Origin: an uncultured Pelagibacteraceae bacterium
GTDB taxonomy: Bacteria > Pseudomonadota > Alphaproteobacteria > Pelagibacterales > Pelagibacteraceae
Assembly: GCA_902601785.1 (NCBI GenBank)
Contig: CACKOH010000002.1
Span: 59,210-123,209 of the forward strand
Reading direction: 5' to 3'
Length of the DNA: 64,000 nucleotides
Shown: piece after piece, positions 24,090 to 33,277 of the stretch
Numbering within the stretch: position 1 is the stretch's first letter
Layout: every line of letters begins with the position of its first letter
Position numbers and translations under genes: made by a program
The notes under the pieces: model-generated
What the model was told of the DNA's origin: nothing
Database searches by the model: none
Seen by the model: only the letters and a program-made list of their open reading frames with translations

Positions 24090-25151
24090 TTAAAAACAAA
24101 CTATATGATCAATATTAATTGGTCTTTTAATACCAAATTTTTCATCAACTTCATGCTGATGAACGTGATGTGAATGAACGAAAACAGGGATCAACAAATC
24201 ACTATTAGTCTTTAATGTGTATATAAAATTTGTTCCTCTAAATTTTCTATCAACAACCTCTAACTTAAGATTACTTCGATCATCATGCTCTAGATCTTCT
24301 GGTTGTAATAACAATTGCACATCACTACCTTTTGGATAATGTTTGATAAAATTACCTTTTATGGTTCCTAAATCTTTATTTTCTAATGAATTTTCTCCCG
24401 TTACCTTAGCAGGAATTAATATTCCCCTATTTAAAAAATTCACTACTTCAACTGAGTTTGGGAAATGATAAACATTATAAGGATCATCAAACTGTTTTAT
24501 CTGGCCATCTAAAATAATGGCGCATTTATTTCCTAAATAAAAAGCTTCATAGGAGTCATGAGTAACTATTATCGTTGTAATTTTTAATCTACTCAATATT
24601 TTTTTTAATCTAACTTGAATTTCCTCTTTAAAACTTTGATCAACATTTGACAGAGGTTCATCTAATAACAAAAGATCAGGTTGAGTTAATAGAGATCTTG
24701 CAAGAGAAGCTCTTTGTGCCTCACCTGCGCTTATCTCATGTGGATATTTAGATAATATTTTTGAGATATCTAGGAACTCTATTATTTCTTTAAAGCTTAT
24801 TTTCTTTCTTCTTTTTCCCTTATTTTTCTCTGCACCTAACAATATATTTTTTTCAACAGTGTAATGTGGAAATAGACTGTTATCCTGGAAAGCTAAAGAT
24901 ATGTTTCTGTGCTCAGGTTCAATATTTTCTTTTTTAGAGGATAACAATTTACCGTTTAATTTGATTGATCCTTTATCAATTTTTTCTAATCCAGCTATTG
25001 TTCTAAGTATAGTTGTTTTCCCAATACCTGATGGACCAAGAATACATAAAGTTTCGCCCTCGTTTTCAATGTTAAAAGAGGCATTTTTAACCTTAGTTTT
25101 ACCACCTATGGTAAAATCAACGTTTTTAATTTCTAAAAAATTTTTAATCAT
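24090..25151 (-). CDS. fbpC: Iron(III) ABC transporter ATP-binding protein
   Basis: A 353-aa ABC ATPase: Walker A GPSGIGKTT (39-47), signature ISAGEAQRASLARSLL, Walker B LLLLDEPLSNVD, and a VTHDSYEAF switch histidine. A C-terminal extension of about 110 aa (GNFIKHYPKGSDVQLLLQPEDL) is the TOBE-like domain of the iron/sulfate/spermidine group. HSHHVHQHE near the C-terminus is an unusual histidine cluster that might bind metal. Overlaps the permease gene by 4 b. Confidence 0.88.
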   Translation of the reverse strand: MIKNFLEIKNVDFTIGGKTKVKNASFNIENEGETLCILGPSGIGKTTILRTIAGLEKIDKGSIKLNGKLLSSKKENIEPEHRNISLAFQDNSLFPHYTVEKNILLGAEKNKGKRRKKISFKEIIEFLDISKILSKYPHEISAGEAQRASLARSLLTQPDLLLLDEPLSNVDQSFKEEIQVRLKKILSRLKITTIIVTHDSYEAFYLGNKCAIILDGQIKQFDDPYNVYHFPNSVEVVNFLNRGILIPAKVTGENSLENKDLGTIKGNFIKHYPKGSDVQLLLQPEDLEHDDRSNLKLEVVDRKFRGTNFIYTLKTNSDLLIPVFVHSHHVHQHEVDEKFGIKRPINIDHIVCF

Positions 25152-26770
25152 TTTCCTCTCAGAATATATTTAGATGTAAGCATAATAAATGCAGTTGCAA
25201 TTAAAATTAAAAATAATGAAGGTGCAGCAGCAGCCTCAAGTAAATCCTCAGATGCAGAAATATAAGCAGTTGTTGCAAATGTTTCAAAGTTAAAAGGCCT
25301 TAAAATTAATGTAATTGGAAGCTCTCTGATTATTTCAAGAGAAATTAATATTACAACAAACAAAAGTGAGTTTCTTAAATATGGAATGTGAATATTCATA
25401 AATGTTTTTTGTTTTGAATAACCAAGAAGATAAGAACTTTCGTCTACAGAGATATTAATTTTTTCATACCCAGATTTTATTCCATTAAATGCTAAAGAAT
25501 AAAATCTTATAAAATACACAAGAACTAAACCAAGGATAGATCCAATAAACACTTTTTTTATTGATAAGAGGCCTAGAGATTGAACAATATTTTCATCAAA
25601 CCATGCTATAAAAGTTATAAATGCTACTGCTAAAATAACACCTGGTATTGCATAACCAGAAATAGATAGAGTAGATAAAATATTTAATACTTTATTTTTT
25701 GACACTCGGTTTCCATAATTTGAAATAAGAGAAAAAATTATTAAAACTAAGCTTGATAAAAATACTAAATAAATTGTATTTAAAGTGAGAGTGACAACTT
25801 GAAGATCAAAAAAGTTTTCAGGAAATTTGATAGTCCAATATAACATTTGACTCAAAGGAAATAAAAAACTTAAAAAGAATAAAATAAAGCAAATAAAAAA
25901 TGCATAAAAAGCTTTAGCTCCTGAAAGTTGTATTTTTTCTTTCTGTTTAAATCCGCCTTTTGTATTCAAGTGGTATCTTGCTTTTTTTCTAGATAAATTT
26001 TCTAAAATAAAAAGTGCAAATATAAATATTAAAAGAAAGAATGATATCCTATTTGAAAAAGCTAAATCATCAAATGCTATCCAAGAATTATAAATTCCCG
26101 TTGTTAGAGTGTTGATTGAAAAAAAATCAACCGCCCCAAATTCTGCTAAAGTTTCCATCGCTACAAGAGATAAACCAGCAACTATGGCTGGCCTAGCTGC
26201 TGGTAAAATCAAAGAATAAAAAGATTTTATTTTTGAAAATCCTAAACTTCTTCCTAAATCAATTAAATTTTGAGATTGGTAAAGAAATGATGCTCTTGCA
26301 AGAATATATACATAGGCAAATAAAGAAAAAGAAAGTGAAAGAACAGCTCCAAACAAACCATCAAATTTTGGAATATGCTGGTTGTAATTTCCTGGTCCAA
26401 ATAAATTTTTTAAAACAGAATATAATGTTCCATAATTCTCAAAAAAAGCTGTCAATGAATAAGCATAAATATAGGGAGGTACAGCAAAAGATAAAATCAG
26501 AGCCCATTTAAAAAAGTTACTAAGTGGAAATTTATAAAATGAGACCAAATAAGCTGCGCTAATCCCAAATATAAAAGTTAGGACTAAAACACAAATTAAT
26601 AGAGTAAAAGAATTAAATATGTATTCGAATAAAAAAGTATCTTTTAAAATTTGATAATAATTAGAAGTATCTTCGAAAAAGCTAGAGAAAACAGTAATAA
26701 TTGGAATAGCAACAATAATTGAAATCAATAAAGAACTTAAAAACCAAAAATTAACTTTTCTTAAATACAT
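25148..26770 (-). CDS. fbpB: Iron(III) ABC transporter permease
   Basis: A 540-aa fused permease with about twelve helices. Two transport-domain repeats are recognisable from the EAA-type loops GRSLGFSKIKSFYSLILPAARPAI (first half) and the second-half SYLLGYSKQKTFMNIHIPYLR. This two-in-one layout is typical of FbpB/SfuB iron transporters. Good ribosome site AAAAAAGGG before the ATG. A large hairpin separates it from the upstream small gene. Confidence 0.88.
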   Translation of the reverse strand: MYLRKVNFWFLSSLLISIIVAIPIITVFSSFFEDTSNYYQILKDTFLFEYIFNSFTLLICVLVLTFIFGISAAYLVSFYKFPLSNFFKWALILSFAVPPYIYAYSLTAFFENYGTLYSVLKNLFGPGNYNQHIPKFDGLFGAVLSLSFSLFAYVYILARASFLYQSQNLIDLGRSLGFSKIKSFYSLILPAARPAIVAGLSLVAMETLAEFGAVDFFSINTLTTGIYNSWIAFDDLAFSNRISFFLLIFIFALFILENLSRKKARYHLNTKGGFKQKEKIQLSGAKAFYAFFICFILFFLSFLFPLSQMLYWTIKFPENFFDLQVVTLTLNTIYLVFLSSLVLIIFSLISNYGNRVSKNKVLNILSTLSISGYAIPGVILAVAFITFIAWFDENIVQSLGLLSIKKVFIGSILGLVLVYFIRFYSLAFNGIKSGYEKINISVDESSYLLGYSKQKTFMNIHIPYLRNSLLFVVILISLEIIRELPITLILRPFNFETFATTAYISASEDLLEAAAAPSLFLILIATAFIMLTSKYILRGK

Positions 26771-26789
26771 ATTTACCCTTTTTTATCTT

Positions 26790-26837
26790 AGTGAACATAA
26801 TCAATAGTAGGGTAATAACTATTGAGTTATGTTCACT
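26790..26837 (-). repeat. Long intercistronic hairpin in the iron transport operon
   Basis: AGTGAACATAA (26790-26800) pairs perfectly with TTATGTTCACT (26827-26837). Inside, CAATAGT (26802-26808) pairs with ACTATTG (26818-26824), giving 18 base pairs around a 9-b loop. No T-run follows on the minus strand, so it is more likely an mRNA-stabilising or processing element than a terminator. It sits between the binding-protein side and the permease side, as does the hairpin in the TRAP operon. Confidence 0.7.
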
Positions 26838-26846
26838 TTCCAAAAA

Positions 26847-27041
26847 CTATCTTTTTAAATCAAAAACATTAGTAATATGATCAATATCACTTTTTTTAAT
26901 TTTAGATAATTTTCTATTATTTATTTTATTTTTGATTTTTTCAACTTCCAACGAGCATGGTTCACATGTTATCTGACCCACTAGTGAACCGCTCGCATCA
27001 GAAGAATTATTTGTATCAAAACTAAATAAATTCTTTTTCAC
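26847..27041 (-). CDS. Small CxxC protein between iron-transport genes
   Basis: A 64-aa frame with a GTG start 7 b after the binding-protein stop. It has an N-terminal FDTNNSSDASGSLVGQ segment, a CEPC motif (Cys29, Cys32), then a charged helix with KIKNKINNRKLSKIKKSDIDHI. No signal peptide or membrane segment. I do not recognise a family. CxxC could bind metal or a redox partner such as iron. The weak start and small size leave some doubt that it is expressed. Confidence 0.45.
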   Translation of the reverse strand: MKKNLFSFDTNNSSDASGSLVGQITCEPCSLEVEKIKNKINNRKLSKIKKSDIDHITNVFDLKR

Positions 27042-27048
27042 TTATTTA

Positions 27049-28077
27049 TTACTTCCAACCTGCTGCAGTCATTACTTCTAATGCTGCTGCTTGATTTTTT
27101 CCATAAGAAGCTAGTTTAGTTTTCATATCTTGTTGAAAATCTAATCCTAAATTATTTACTACTAATGGACTTGGTGAAACACCTTCAATCATCGGAAACT
27201 CAAATGTATTGTTAGTGAAATGCTCTTGAGACTCTGGAGTTAATAAAAACTCGACAAGTTTAACAGCATTATCTTTGTTAGGAGCTCCTTTTACTAAAGC
27301 CGCACAACTAACATTCATATGCGTTCCTCTACCATTTTGATTAGGAAAGAAAGCTTTTACTTTTTTAGCTGCTTCTTGTTGCTCTGCACCTTTTTTACCA
27401 GATAACATTAGAGCTAAATAATAAGTGTTAGCTACCGCAATATCAGCTTCTCCTGCTGCTACTGCCATTATCTGAGCTCTATCATTTCCTTTAGAGTCTC
27501 TAGCCATATTTGCTACAACTCCTTTTGCCCATTCGGCTGTAGCTTTTTTTCCATTATTTTCAATCAATGAAGCCACAAGAGATTTATTATAAATATTACT
27601 AGATTTTCTAATTACTAATCTACCTTTCCATTTTGGATCAGCTAGACCTTCATAAGACATTCCAGATAACTCAGCACCAGTAACTCTTTCAGGTGAATAA
27701 TAAATAATTCTAGCTCTTTTTGCTATTCCAACCCATTTATTTGTTCTAAAGCTTTTTGGAACAGCAGCTTTTATAGCTTTAGATGTTAAACCACCTTGAA
27801 GATGACCTTTTGCATCCATGGCACCACATCTTCCAGCATCAGCCGTGATGTATAGGTCAGCAGATGAATCTGCCCCTTCGCTAATGATTCTTTTCTCTAA
27901 AGCACCTGATTTACCATTAATTAAATTTACTTTAATACCAGTAGCTTTTGTAAACTTTCCATAAAGCTCAGCGTCTGCTTTATAGTGTCTTGCATTAAAT
28001 ATATTAACTTCATTAGCAATCACGGTAGATGATGCAAATACAGAAAATACTAATGCTATAATTGATATTTTTCTCAT
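27049..28077 (-). CDS. fbpA: Iron(III) ABC transporter substrate-binding protein
   Basis: A 342-aa periplasmic binding protein with a signal peptide (MRKISIIALVFSVFASSTVIA). The mature protein begins EVNIFNARHYKADAELY and has YYSPERV and NTYYLALM, which supply tyrosines typical of FbpA/IdiA/FutA ferric-binding proteins. The frame stays open upstream to an ATG at 28146, but the ribosome site AAAGGGAG and the signal peptide fix the start at 28077. A Fur-like operator lies 26-68 b upstream. Confidence 0.92.
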   Translation of the reverse strand: MRKISIIALVFSVFASSTVIANEVNIFNARHYKADAELYGKFTKATGIKVNLINGKSGALEKRIISEGADSSADLYITADAGRCGAMDAKGHLQGGLTSKAIKAAVPKSFRTNKWVGIAKRARIIYYSPERVTGAELSGMSYEGLADPKWKGRLVIRKSSNIYNKSLVASLIENNGKKATAEWAKGVVANMARDSKGNDRAQIMAVAAGEADIAVANTYYLALMLSGKKGAEQQEAAKKVKAFFPNQNGRGTHMNVSCAALVKGAPNKDNAVKLVEFLLTPESQEHFTNNTFEFPMIEGVSPSPLVVNNLGLDFQQDMKTKLASYGKNQAAALEVMTAAGWK

Positions 28078-28102
28078 ATCTCCCTTTATGTTTTCGTTTA
28101 TT

Positions 28103-28145
28103 TGCGAATGAGAATTATTCTCAATGCGAATGATTATCAATCGCA
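28103..28145. promoter_or_regulatory. Tandem Fur-like iron operators upstream of fbpA
   Basis: AATGAGAATTATTCTCAAT (28107-28125) contains the perfect 7-1-7 palindrome TGAGAAT-T-ATTCTCA and resembles a classical Fur box. It runs directly into a second near-palindrome (28125-28145, 18 of 20 paired positions, ends TGCGA/TCGCA). TGCGAATGA occurs twice, 22 b apart, about two helical turns. Placement just before an iron-uptake gene supports iron repression. Which regulator binds (Fur, Irr or other) is not shown. Confidence 0.65.
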
Positions 28146-28206
28146 TATTATGTCGCAGTTTTCAACGATTTTCGAGATTAAAGAAAAAATATTTGTCTTT
28201 TAAGAA

Positions 28207-29094
28207 TTATTTCCAGTCACCAATCTTACTGAATAAGAAATTCCTAAAAGCTTGAACTCTAGCGGTATTTTTTAGGGATTGAGGGTAAACGAAATGTGCC
28301 TCGGTAATTGGTCCCTCTACTTTAGGTAACACTTTAATAATATTGCTAGAACTTGATACTAAATATTCGGGAAGTGCAGCTAGCCCCACACCAGACTCAA
28401 CACCGTATAATAAACCACTTACACTATTAACTTTCATAACAGATTTTCTTTTTTTTCCATCATGCATACCTGTCTTTAAAGCCCAATCAGGATTATATAC
28501 TGGTGAAGGTGCACCTTTTCCAAATGAAATGAACTTATGTTTGTTCAAATCATTTACAGTTTTTGGCATACCATTTTTCTCTAAATATTTGCTTGAACCA
28601 TAGATATAGTACTTAATATCAACTAACTTTTTTTGAATATAGTTAAGCTGTTTAGGTCTTCTCATGAATATTCCAATGTCAGCTTGTCGAGTGCTTAAAT
28701 CTAATTCTTTATCATCAAAAACTAACTCTATTTCTATTTCAGGGTTCAGGGTCATAAATTCCTGAATTCTTGGTGTTAACCAATGAGTTCCAAAACTTCT
28801 TACTGTAGTGATAGTTAATTTACCTGTAGGTTTATTTTTTTGATCTCCTAATGAAGTTTCAACCTCTTTAAGTTTACTAATTACTTCATGAGCAGTTTTA
28901 AAAACGTATTCACCATTTTCTGTAAGCGTTAGTCCTCTAGCATGTCTCTCAAATAATTGAACTTTTAAATCTTGTTCTAAAGATTGTATTTGTCTACTTA
29001 TAGCGGATTGACTTAGATTTAGGTTAACAGTTGCGTTTGTGAAGCTACCAGCTTCAGCCACTGCATGAAAAATTTTTAATTTATCCCAATCCAT
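28207..29094 (-). CDS. LysR-family transcriptional regulator
   Basis: A 295-aa LysR regulator. Residues 1-60 form the winged helix (KIFHAVAEAGSFTNATVNLNLSQSAISRQIQSLE), followed by the linker helix and a periplasmic-binding-like effector domain from about residue 90. Its ATG overlaps the stop of the acuI-like gene in TAATG, so it is translated together with that reductase and may regulate it or a neighbour. Ligand not predictable. Confidence 0.88.
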   Translation of the reverse strand: MDWDKLKIFHAVAEAGSFTNATVNLNLSQSAISRQIQSLEQDLKVQLFERHARGLTLTENGEYVFKTAHEVISKLKEVETSLGDQKNKPTGKLTITTVRSFGTHWLTPRIQEFMTLNPEIEIELVFDDKELDLSTRQADIGIFMRRPKQLNYIQKKLVDIKYYIYGSSKYLEKNGMPKTVNDLNKHKFISFGKGAPSPVYNPDWALKTGMHDGKKRKSVMKVNSVSGLLYGVESGVGLAALPEYLVSSSSNIIKVLPKVEGPITEAHFVYPQSLKNTARVQAFRNFLFSKIGDWK

Positions 29095-30095
29095 TATTTA
29101 TTTAAATCCACTAATACTCTTCCAGAAATCTCACCTTTTAAAATTTTTGGATAAGTTTCTAACAATTCTTCTAAACCTACAGTCAAGATTGATTTTTCTA
29201 ACAAATCAAAGTCAATTAAATTCGAAGCTTCACCCCAAATAAATTCTCTTCTCTTGATGCTACAATTAGCAGAGTCCATACCCCAAAGCTTAATACCTCT
29301 TAACATGAATGGAATAACACTTGTATTTAACTCGTTGTTATTTGCATTGCCACAAACTGCTACAATTCCATTAGGTTTAGTTTGAACAATTGCATTTGCC
29401 AAAATTTTTCCACCAACAGTATCTACTACTCCGTCCCATAATCCTTTATCTATAAGTCTTGGATCCTTGTCAAATTCAGCTCTATTTACAATGTTTTTAG
29501 CACCTAAAGACTTTAAATAATCTGACTTAGAATCTTTTCCTGTAACTGCAGTCACGTTGTAACCTAATTTTGTTAATGCCATAATTGCTACACTCCCAAC
29601 TCCTCCTGTAGCACCAGTCACCAATACATCGTTTACTTTTTCACCTAATAAAATACTTTCTCTTGCTTGTATTGCAAAAGCACTCATTAAAGAGGTAAAG
29701 CCAGCTGTCCCTAAAATCATTGCTTCCTTGGTTGTTAAGTTCTCAGGCTTTTTAACCAAAAAATCTCCATTTACTTTCGCTATTTGCGAATACCCACCAT
29801 AGAAAATTTCACCTACTCTAAAGCCTGTTAAAATTACTTCCTCACCATCTTTAAACTTAGGATTTTCACTTTTTAAAACTTTTCCCGCAAAATCTATACC
29901 AGGAATGTGAGGAAATTCTTTTACTAATCTTCCACCATTTTTTAGAATCATTCCATCTTTAAAATTTAAATCCGAGTAATCTACTTGAACAGTTACATCA
30001 CCGTGTTTTAAGAAACTTTTATCAATTGATTTAACTTCTCTTGTAAAATTTTCGCCTTCTTGATTTATGATTAATGCTTTGAATTGATCAGACAC
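29094..30095 (-). CDS. acuI: Acryloyl-CoA reductase-like (AcuI/YhdH) MDR oxidoreductase
   Basis: A 333-aa zinc-independent medium-chain reductase: DYSDLNFKDGMIL near residue 40, PHIPGIDFAGKV, GTAGFTSLMSA, the cofactor loop VTGATGGVGSVA and CGNANNNELNTSVIPFMLRGI. These are typical of AcuI/YhdH, which reduces acryloyl-CoA to propionyl-CoA with NADPH. In marine bacteria it detoxifies acrylate from DMSP. Lies between folE and a LysR gene with tight spacing; no DMSP lyase gene is in the window. Confidence 0.85.
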   Translation of the reverse strand: MSDQFKALIINQEGENFTREVKSIDKSFLKHGDVTVQVDYSDLNFKDGMILKNGGRLVKEFPHIPGIDFAGKVLKSENPKFKDGEEVILTGFRVGEIFYGGYSQIAKVNGDFLVKKPENLTTKEAMILGTAGFTSLMSAFAIQARESILLGEKVNDVLVTGATGGVGSVAIMALTKLGYNVTAVTGKDSKSDYLKSLGAKNIVNRAEFDKDPRLIDKGLWDGVVDTVGGKILANAIVQTKPNGIVAVCGNANNNELNTSVIPFMLRGIKLWGMDSANCSIKRREFIWGEASNLIDFDLLEKSILTVGLEELLETYPKILKGEISGRVLVDLNK

Positions 30096-30096
30096 T

Positions 30097-30714
30097 TTAA
30101 TCTTTTGGTATACTTATAAATCTTAAATATCTATTTTGATAACTTAGGTCTTCTTTAAATTGGCCTAAGTAATAATTTGTTACAGTTGTTGCTTGTTCTT
30201 TTTTTATTCCTCTCATAGTCATACATTGATGAGTAGAGTCTATTGTAACAGCTACACCTTTTGCATCTAAAGACTCCATTAAAGTCTTGGCTATTTGCAT
30301 TGTTAATCTTTCTTGAGTTTGTAATCTTTTTGAAAATACTTCTACAACTCTTGCAAGTTTACTTAATCCTACAACTCTTTCTTTTGGAATATAAGCAACA
30401 TGAGCTTTTCCAATAATTGGAGCCATGTGATGTTCACAATGACTTTGAACTGAAATATTCTTTTGAATAACCATGTCGTCATATCCATCTACATCACCAA
30501 AAGTTTTATCTAAAATTTTATCTGGATCAACTTTGTACCCACCAAAATATTCTTTGTATGCCTTCATTACTCTTTTTGGAGTTTCTAAAAGCCCTTCTCT
30601 GTTAGGATCTTCGCCCAACCAAGTTAAAATAGTTTTGAAAGCCTGTTCAGCTTCTTTGTCAGTAACTTCGCTTGTTTCAATAATTTTATTGTCTGTATCT
30701 TTTACTAATTTCAT
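30097..30714 (-). CDS. folE: GTP cyclohydrolase I
   Basis: A 205-aa FolE converting GTP to dihydroneopterin triphosphate, the first step of folate synthesis. Zinc ligands are visible in QSHCEHHMAPIIG and, later, STHQCM. GLSKLARVVEVFSKRLQTQE and the N-terminal GEDPNREGL-TP-R segment are family hallmarks. Full length. Divergent from hisI. Folate supply fits the many tetrahydrofolate-using enzymes in this window. Confidence 0.95.
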   Translation of the reverse strand: MKLVKDTDNKIIETSEVTDKEAEQAFKTILTWLGEDPNREGLLETPKRVMKAYKEYFGGYKVDPDKILDKTFGDVDGYDDMVIQKNISVQSHCEHHMAPIIGKAHVAYIPKERVVGLSKLARVVEVFSKRLQTQERLTMQIAKTLMESLDAKGVAVTIDSTHQCMTMRGIKKEQATTVTNYYLGQFKEDLSYQNRYLRFISIPKD

Positions 30715-30790
30715 AGCGCCTTTTTATACAGTAATTACTTAATTTTAAAATATTTAATATAGTGAGATTTATGCTAAATAGTCACTACAT

Positions 30791-31258
30791 ATGTTCAAAA
30801 AAAGAGAAAATGTGCGGGAAATTGAAGAAGGAAATCTTTTATCACCAAAATTTGATAATGATGGCCTAATTCCTGTAATCACCATGTGTTCTCAAACAAA
30901 AGATATTTTAATGCATGGTTATATGAACGTTGAAGCATTAAAAAAAACTATAGAAACTAAAGAGGCTCACTATTTTAGTAGATCTAGAAAAGCTATTTGG
31001 CATAAAGGTAAGACTAGTGGTTTTACACAAAAGGTAACTGAAATTAGAATTGATGATGATCAAGATTCTATTTGGTTAACTGTTGATATTGGTGATGGAG
31101 CTAGTTGCCATGTTGGTTATCGATCGTGTTTTTATAGATCTATCCCAACAGGACCAATTGAAAATGGTCGAAAAGTTGAAATGAAGTTTTTAGAAAAGGA
31201 AAAAAAATTTGATCCTGAGGAAGTTTACAAAGGTCAACCAAATCCAACTAAGATTTAA
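30791..31258 (+). CDS. hisI: Phosphoribosyl-AMP cyclohydrolase
   Basis: A 155-aa single-domain HisI of histidine synthesis, opening the adenine ring of phosphoribosyl-AMP. HGYMNVEALKKTIETKEAHYFSRSRKAIWHKG precedes the Mg site D-D-D-Q-D and the zinc-cysteine region GDGASCHVGYRSCFYR. No HisE fusion. Followed immediately (0 b) by a DUF2237 gene. Confidence 0.95.
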   Translation: MFKKRENVREIEEGNLLSPKFDNDGLIPVITMCSQTKDILMHGYMNVEALKKTIETKEAHYFSRSRKAIWHKGKTSGFTQKVTEIRIDDDQDSIWLTVDIGDGASCHVGYRSCFYRSIPTGPIENGRKVEMKFLEKEKKFDPEEVYKGQPNPTKI

Positions 31259-31633
31259 ATGAAAGAAAAACAAAAAAATGTTCTAGGTGAAGATTTAGAA
31301 GAATGCTCTAATGATCCTTTAACTGGGTGGTTAAGAGATGGATGTTGTAATACGGATGAAAATGATCACGGTGTACATACTGTTTGTGCAAAAGTAACGA
31401 CTGAATGTTTAGAATGGTTAAAAGAAGCAGGTAATGATTTAATCACACCACATCCAGAATTCGGATTTCCTGGATTAAAAGATGGTGATGGATGGTGCTT
31501 ATGTGCTAGTTGGTATGCAAAAGCTGTTGAAGCTGAAAAGGCTTGCCCTATTTTTTTGAAAAGAACTCATCAAAATACTTTAAAATATGTTCCAATTGAA
31601 ACTTTAAAAAAGTTTGCAATAGATTTGTCCTAA
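31259..31633 (+). CDS. DUF2237 family protein
   Basis: A 124-aa protein matching DUF2237: KNVLGEDLEECSNDPLTGWLRDG, CCNTDENDHGVHTVCAKVT, GNDLITPHPEFGFPGLKDGDGWCLCASWY. Many conserved cysteines (about seven) and histidines suggest metal binding. Function unknown in general. It is placed directly after hisI and ends 1 b before the convergent ETF-QO stop. Confidence 0.85.
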   Translation: MKEKQKNVLGEDLEECSNDPLTGWLRDGCCNTDENDHGVHTVCAKVTTECLEWLKEAGNDLITPHPEFGFPGLKDGDGWCLCASWYAKAVEAEKACPIFLKRTHQNTLKYVPIETLKKFAIDLS

Positions 31634-31634
31634 T

Positions 31635-33254
31635 TCACATATTGCCATATTTAGGTCCACCTCCACCCTCAGGAGTTACCCAAACAATATTTTGCGAAGG
31701 TTCTTTAATATCACAAGTTTTACAGTGAATACAGTTTTGTGAATTGATGACAAATTTGTTTACTTCATTTTCTTTTTGAACTTCATAAACTCCTGCAGGA
31801 CAATATCTTTGAGCAGGTTCATCAAATTTTTCTAAAGTATAATTAATTGGTAAATTAGGGTCTTTGAGTTTCAGATGAACTGGCTGATTATCTGCGTGAT
31901 TTGTACCAGTTAAGTAAACAGAGCTTGTTTTGTCAAAAGTTAAAACATTATCATATTTTGGATAATCTATTTTTGGCATATCTTTAGCTGGTATTAGGGT
32001 CTCATGATCAGCGTGCTTATGCTTAAGAGTAAAAGGCATTTTTCCTCTAAATAAAATTTGATCTATACCTGTAAATATTATTCCTAATATTAATCCCCAA
32101 CTAAAACTAGGTTTGACATTTCTTGCCTCAAACAATTCTTTATAGAGCCAGCTATTTTTAAATTTTTGTTCAAATATCGATAAATCTTTATTGTCTTTTA
32201 AATGCTCATTTATAGTTTCAGCAGCTATGATTCCACTTTTCATAGCTGTGTGAGAGCCTTTGATTTTTGGCATATTTAAAGTTCCCGCATCACAGCCAAC
32301 TAACAATGCTCCTGGCATAAACATCTGAGGTAAACTCTGAAAACCTCCCTCAATTAAAGCTCTTGCACCGTATGAAATTCTTTTTCCACCTTCTATAATT
32401 TTCCTGATAGCTGGATGAGTTTTAAATCTTTGAAACTCATCGTATGGAGATAAATGAGGATTTTTATAATCTAAACCTATGACATATCCTAGGAAAACCT
32501 GTTTATTTTCTGCGTGATACATAAAACTTCCACCGTAAGTGTTGTTATCTAATGGCCATCCAGCCGTGTGCATTACTAGACCTTCTTCGTGAGTTTTCTC
32601 ATCAATTTCCCAAATTTCTTTAAACCCAATCCCGTATTGTTGTGGATCTTTTCCTTTATTTAATTCAAATTTTTGAATTAATTCTTTTCCGAGATGGCCT
32701 CTGCAGCCTTCCGCAAAAACCGTAACTTTTCCCAATAACTCAATACCTGGTTCAAAACTATCTTTTTTATTTCCTTCTTTATCTATACCCATATCTTGAG
32801 TAGCAACTCCTTTTACAGATCCATTTTCATTGTACAAAATTTCACTCGCTGGAAATCCTGGAAAAATTTCTACACCTAAATTTTCTGCTTGCTCAGCAAG
32901 CCATCTGCATAAATTTGCTAAACTAATAATATAATTTTTATGATTTTGTTGAACTTTGGGAAGCAACCAAGTTGGCCAGCTTAATGATTTTGTTTTTCCT
33001 AAAAATAAAAATTTTTCTTTTGTTACTTTAGTTTTAATCGGTGAATTTAGTTCTCTCCAATTAGGCAATAATTCATCTAATGCACGTGTCTCAAAAACAT
33101 TACCACTTAGAATATGTGCTCCTATTTCTGAAGCTTTCTCAAGTAAGCAAACATTTATATTTGGATCTAATTGTTTTAGTTTTATTGCTGTTGATAAACC
33201 TGATGGCCCACCACCAATGATAACAACATCATATTCCATCGATTCCCTAGACAT
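31635..33254 (-). CDS. Electron-transfer-flavoprotein:ubiquinone oxidoreductase
   Basis: A 539-aa ETF-QO. The FAD fold opens with VVIIGGGPSGLSTAIKLKQ; the middle region (EGGFQSLPQMFMPGALLVGC) is typical; and the C-terminal domain carries CPAGVYEV, then NCIHCKTCDIK, giving the cysteines of a 4Fe-4S cluster. It passes electrons from reduced ETF to ubiquinone at the inner membrane. Encoded 23 b downstream of etfA, completing an operon that links the DMGDH-like dehydrogenase to the respiratory chain. Confidence 0.93.
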   Translation of the reverse strand: MSRESMEYDVVIIGGGPSGLSTAIKLKQLDPNINVCLLEKASEIGAHILSGNVFETRALDELLPNWRELNSPIKTKVTKEKFLFLGKTKSLSWPTWLLPKVQQNHKNYIISLANLCRWLAEQAENLGVEIFPGFPASEILYNENGSVKGVATQDMGIDKEGNKKDSFEPGIELLGKVTVFAEGCRGHLGKELIQKFELNKGKDPQQYGIGFKEIWEIDEKTHEEGLVMHTAGWPLDNNTYGGSFMYHAENKQVFLGYVIGLDYKNPHLSPYDEFQRFKTHPAIRKIIEGGKRISYGARALIEGGFQSLPQMFMPGALLVGCDAGTLNMPKIKGSHTAMKSGIIAAETINEHLKDNKDLSIFEQKFKNSWLYKELFEARNVKPSFSWGLILGIIFTGIDQILFRGKMPFTLKHKHADHETLIPAKDMPKIDYPKYDNVLTFDKTSSVYLTGTNHADNQPVHLKLKDPNLPINYTLEKFDEPAQRYCPAGVYEVQKENEVNKFVINSQNCIHCKTCDIKEPSQNIVWVTPEGGGGPKYGNM

Positions 33255-33277
33255 AAACTAGTTTTTAACTGTAAGGA

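Noticed and set aside
28078..28146. Longer N-terminus of FbpA beginning at 28146
   Set aside because: It would place 23 hydrophilic residues before the signal peptide and cover the Fur-like operator; the ribosome site supports 28077.
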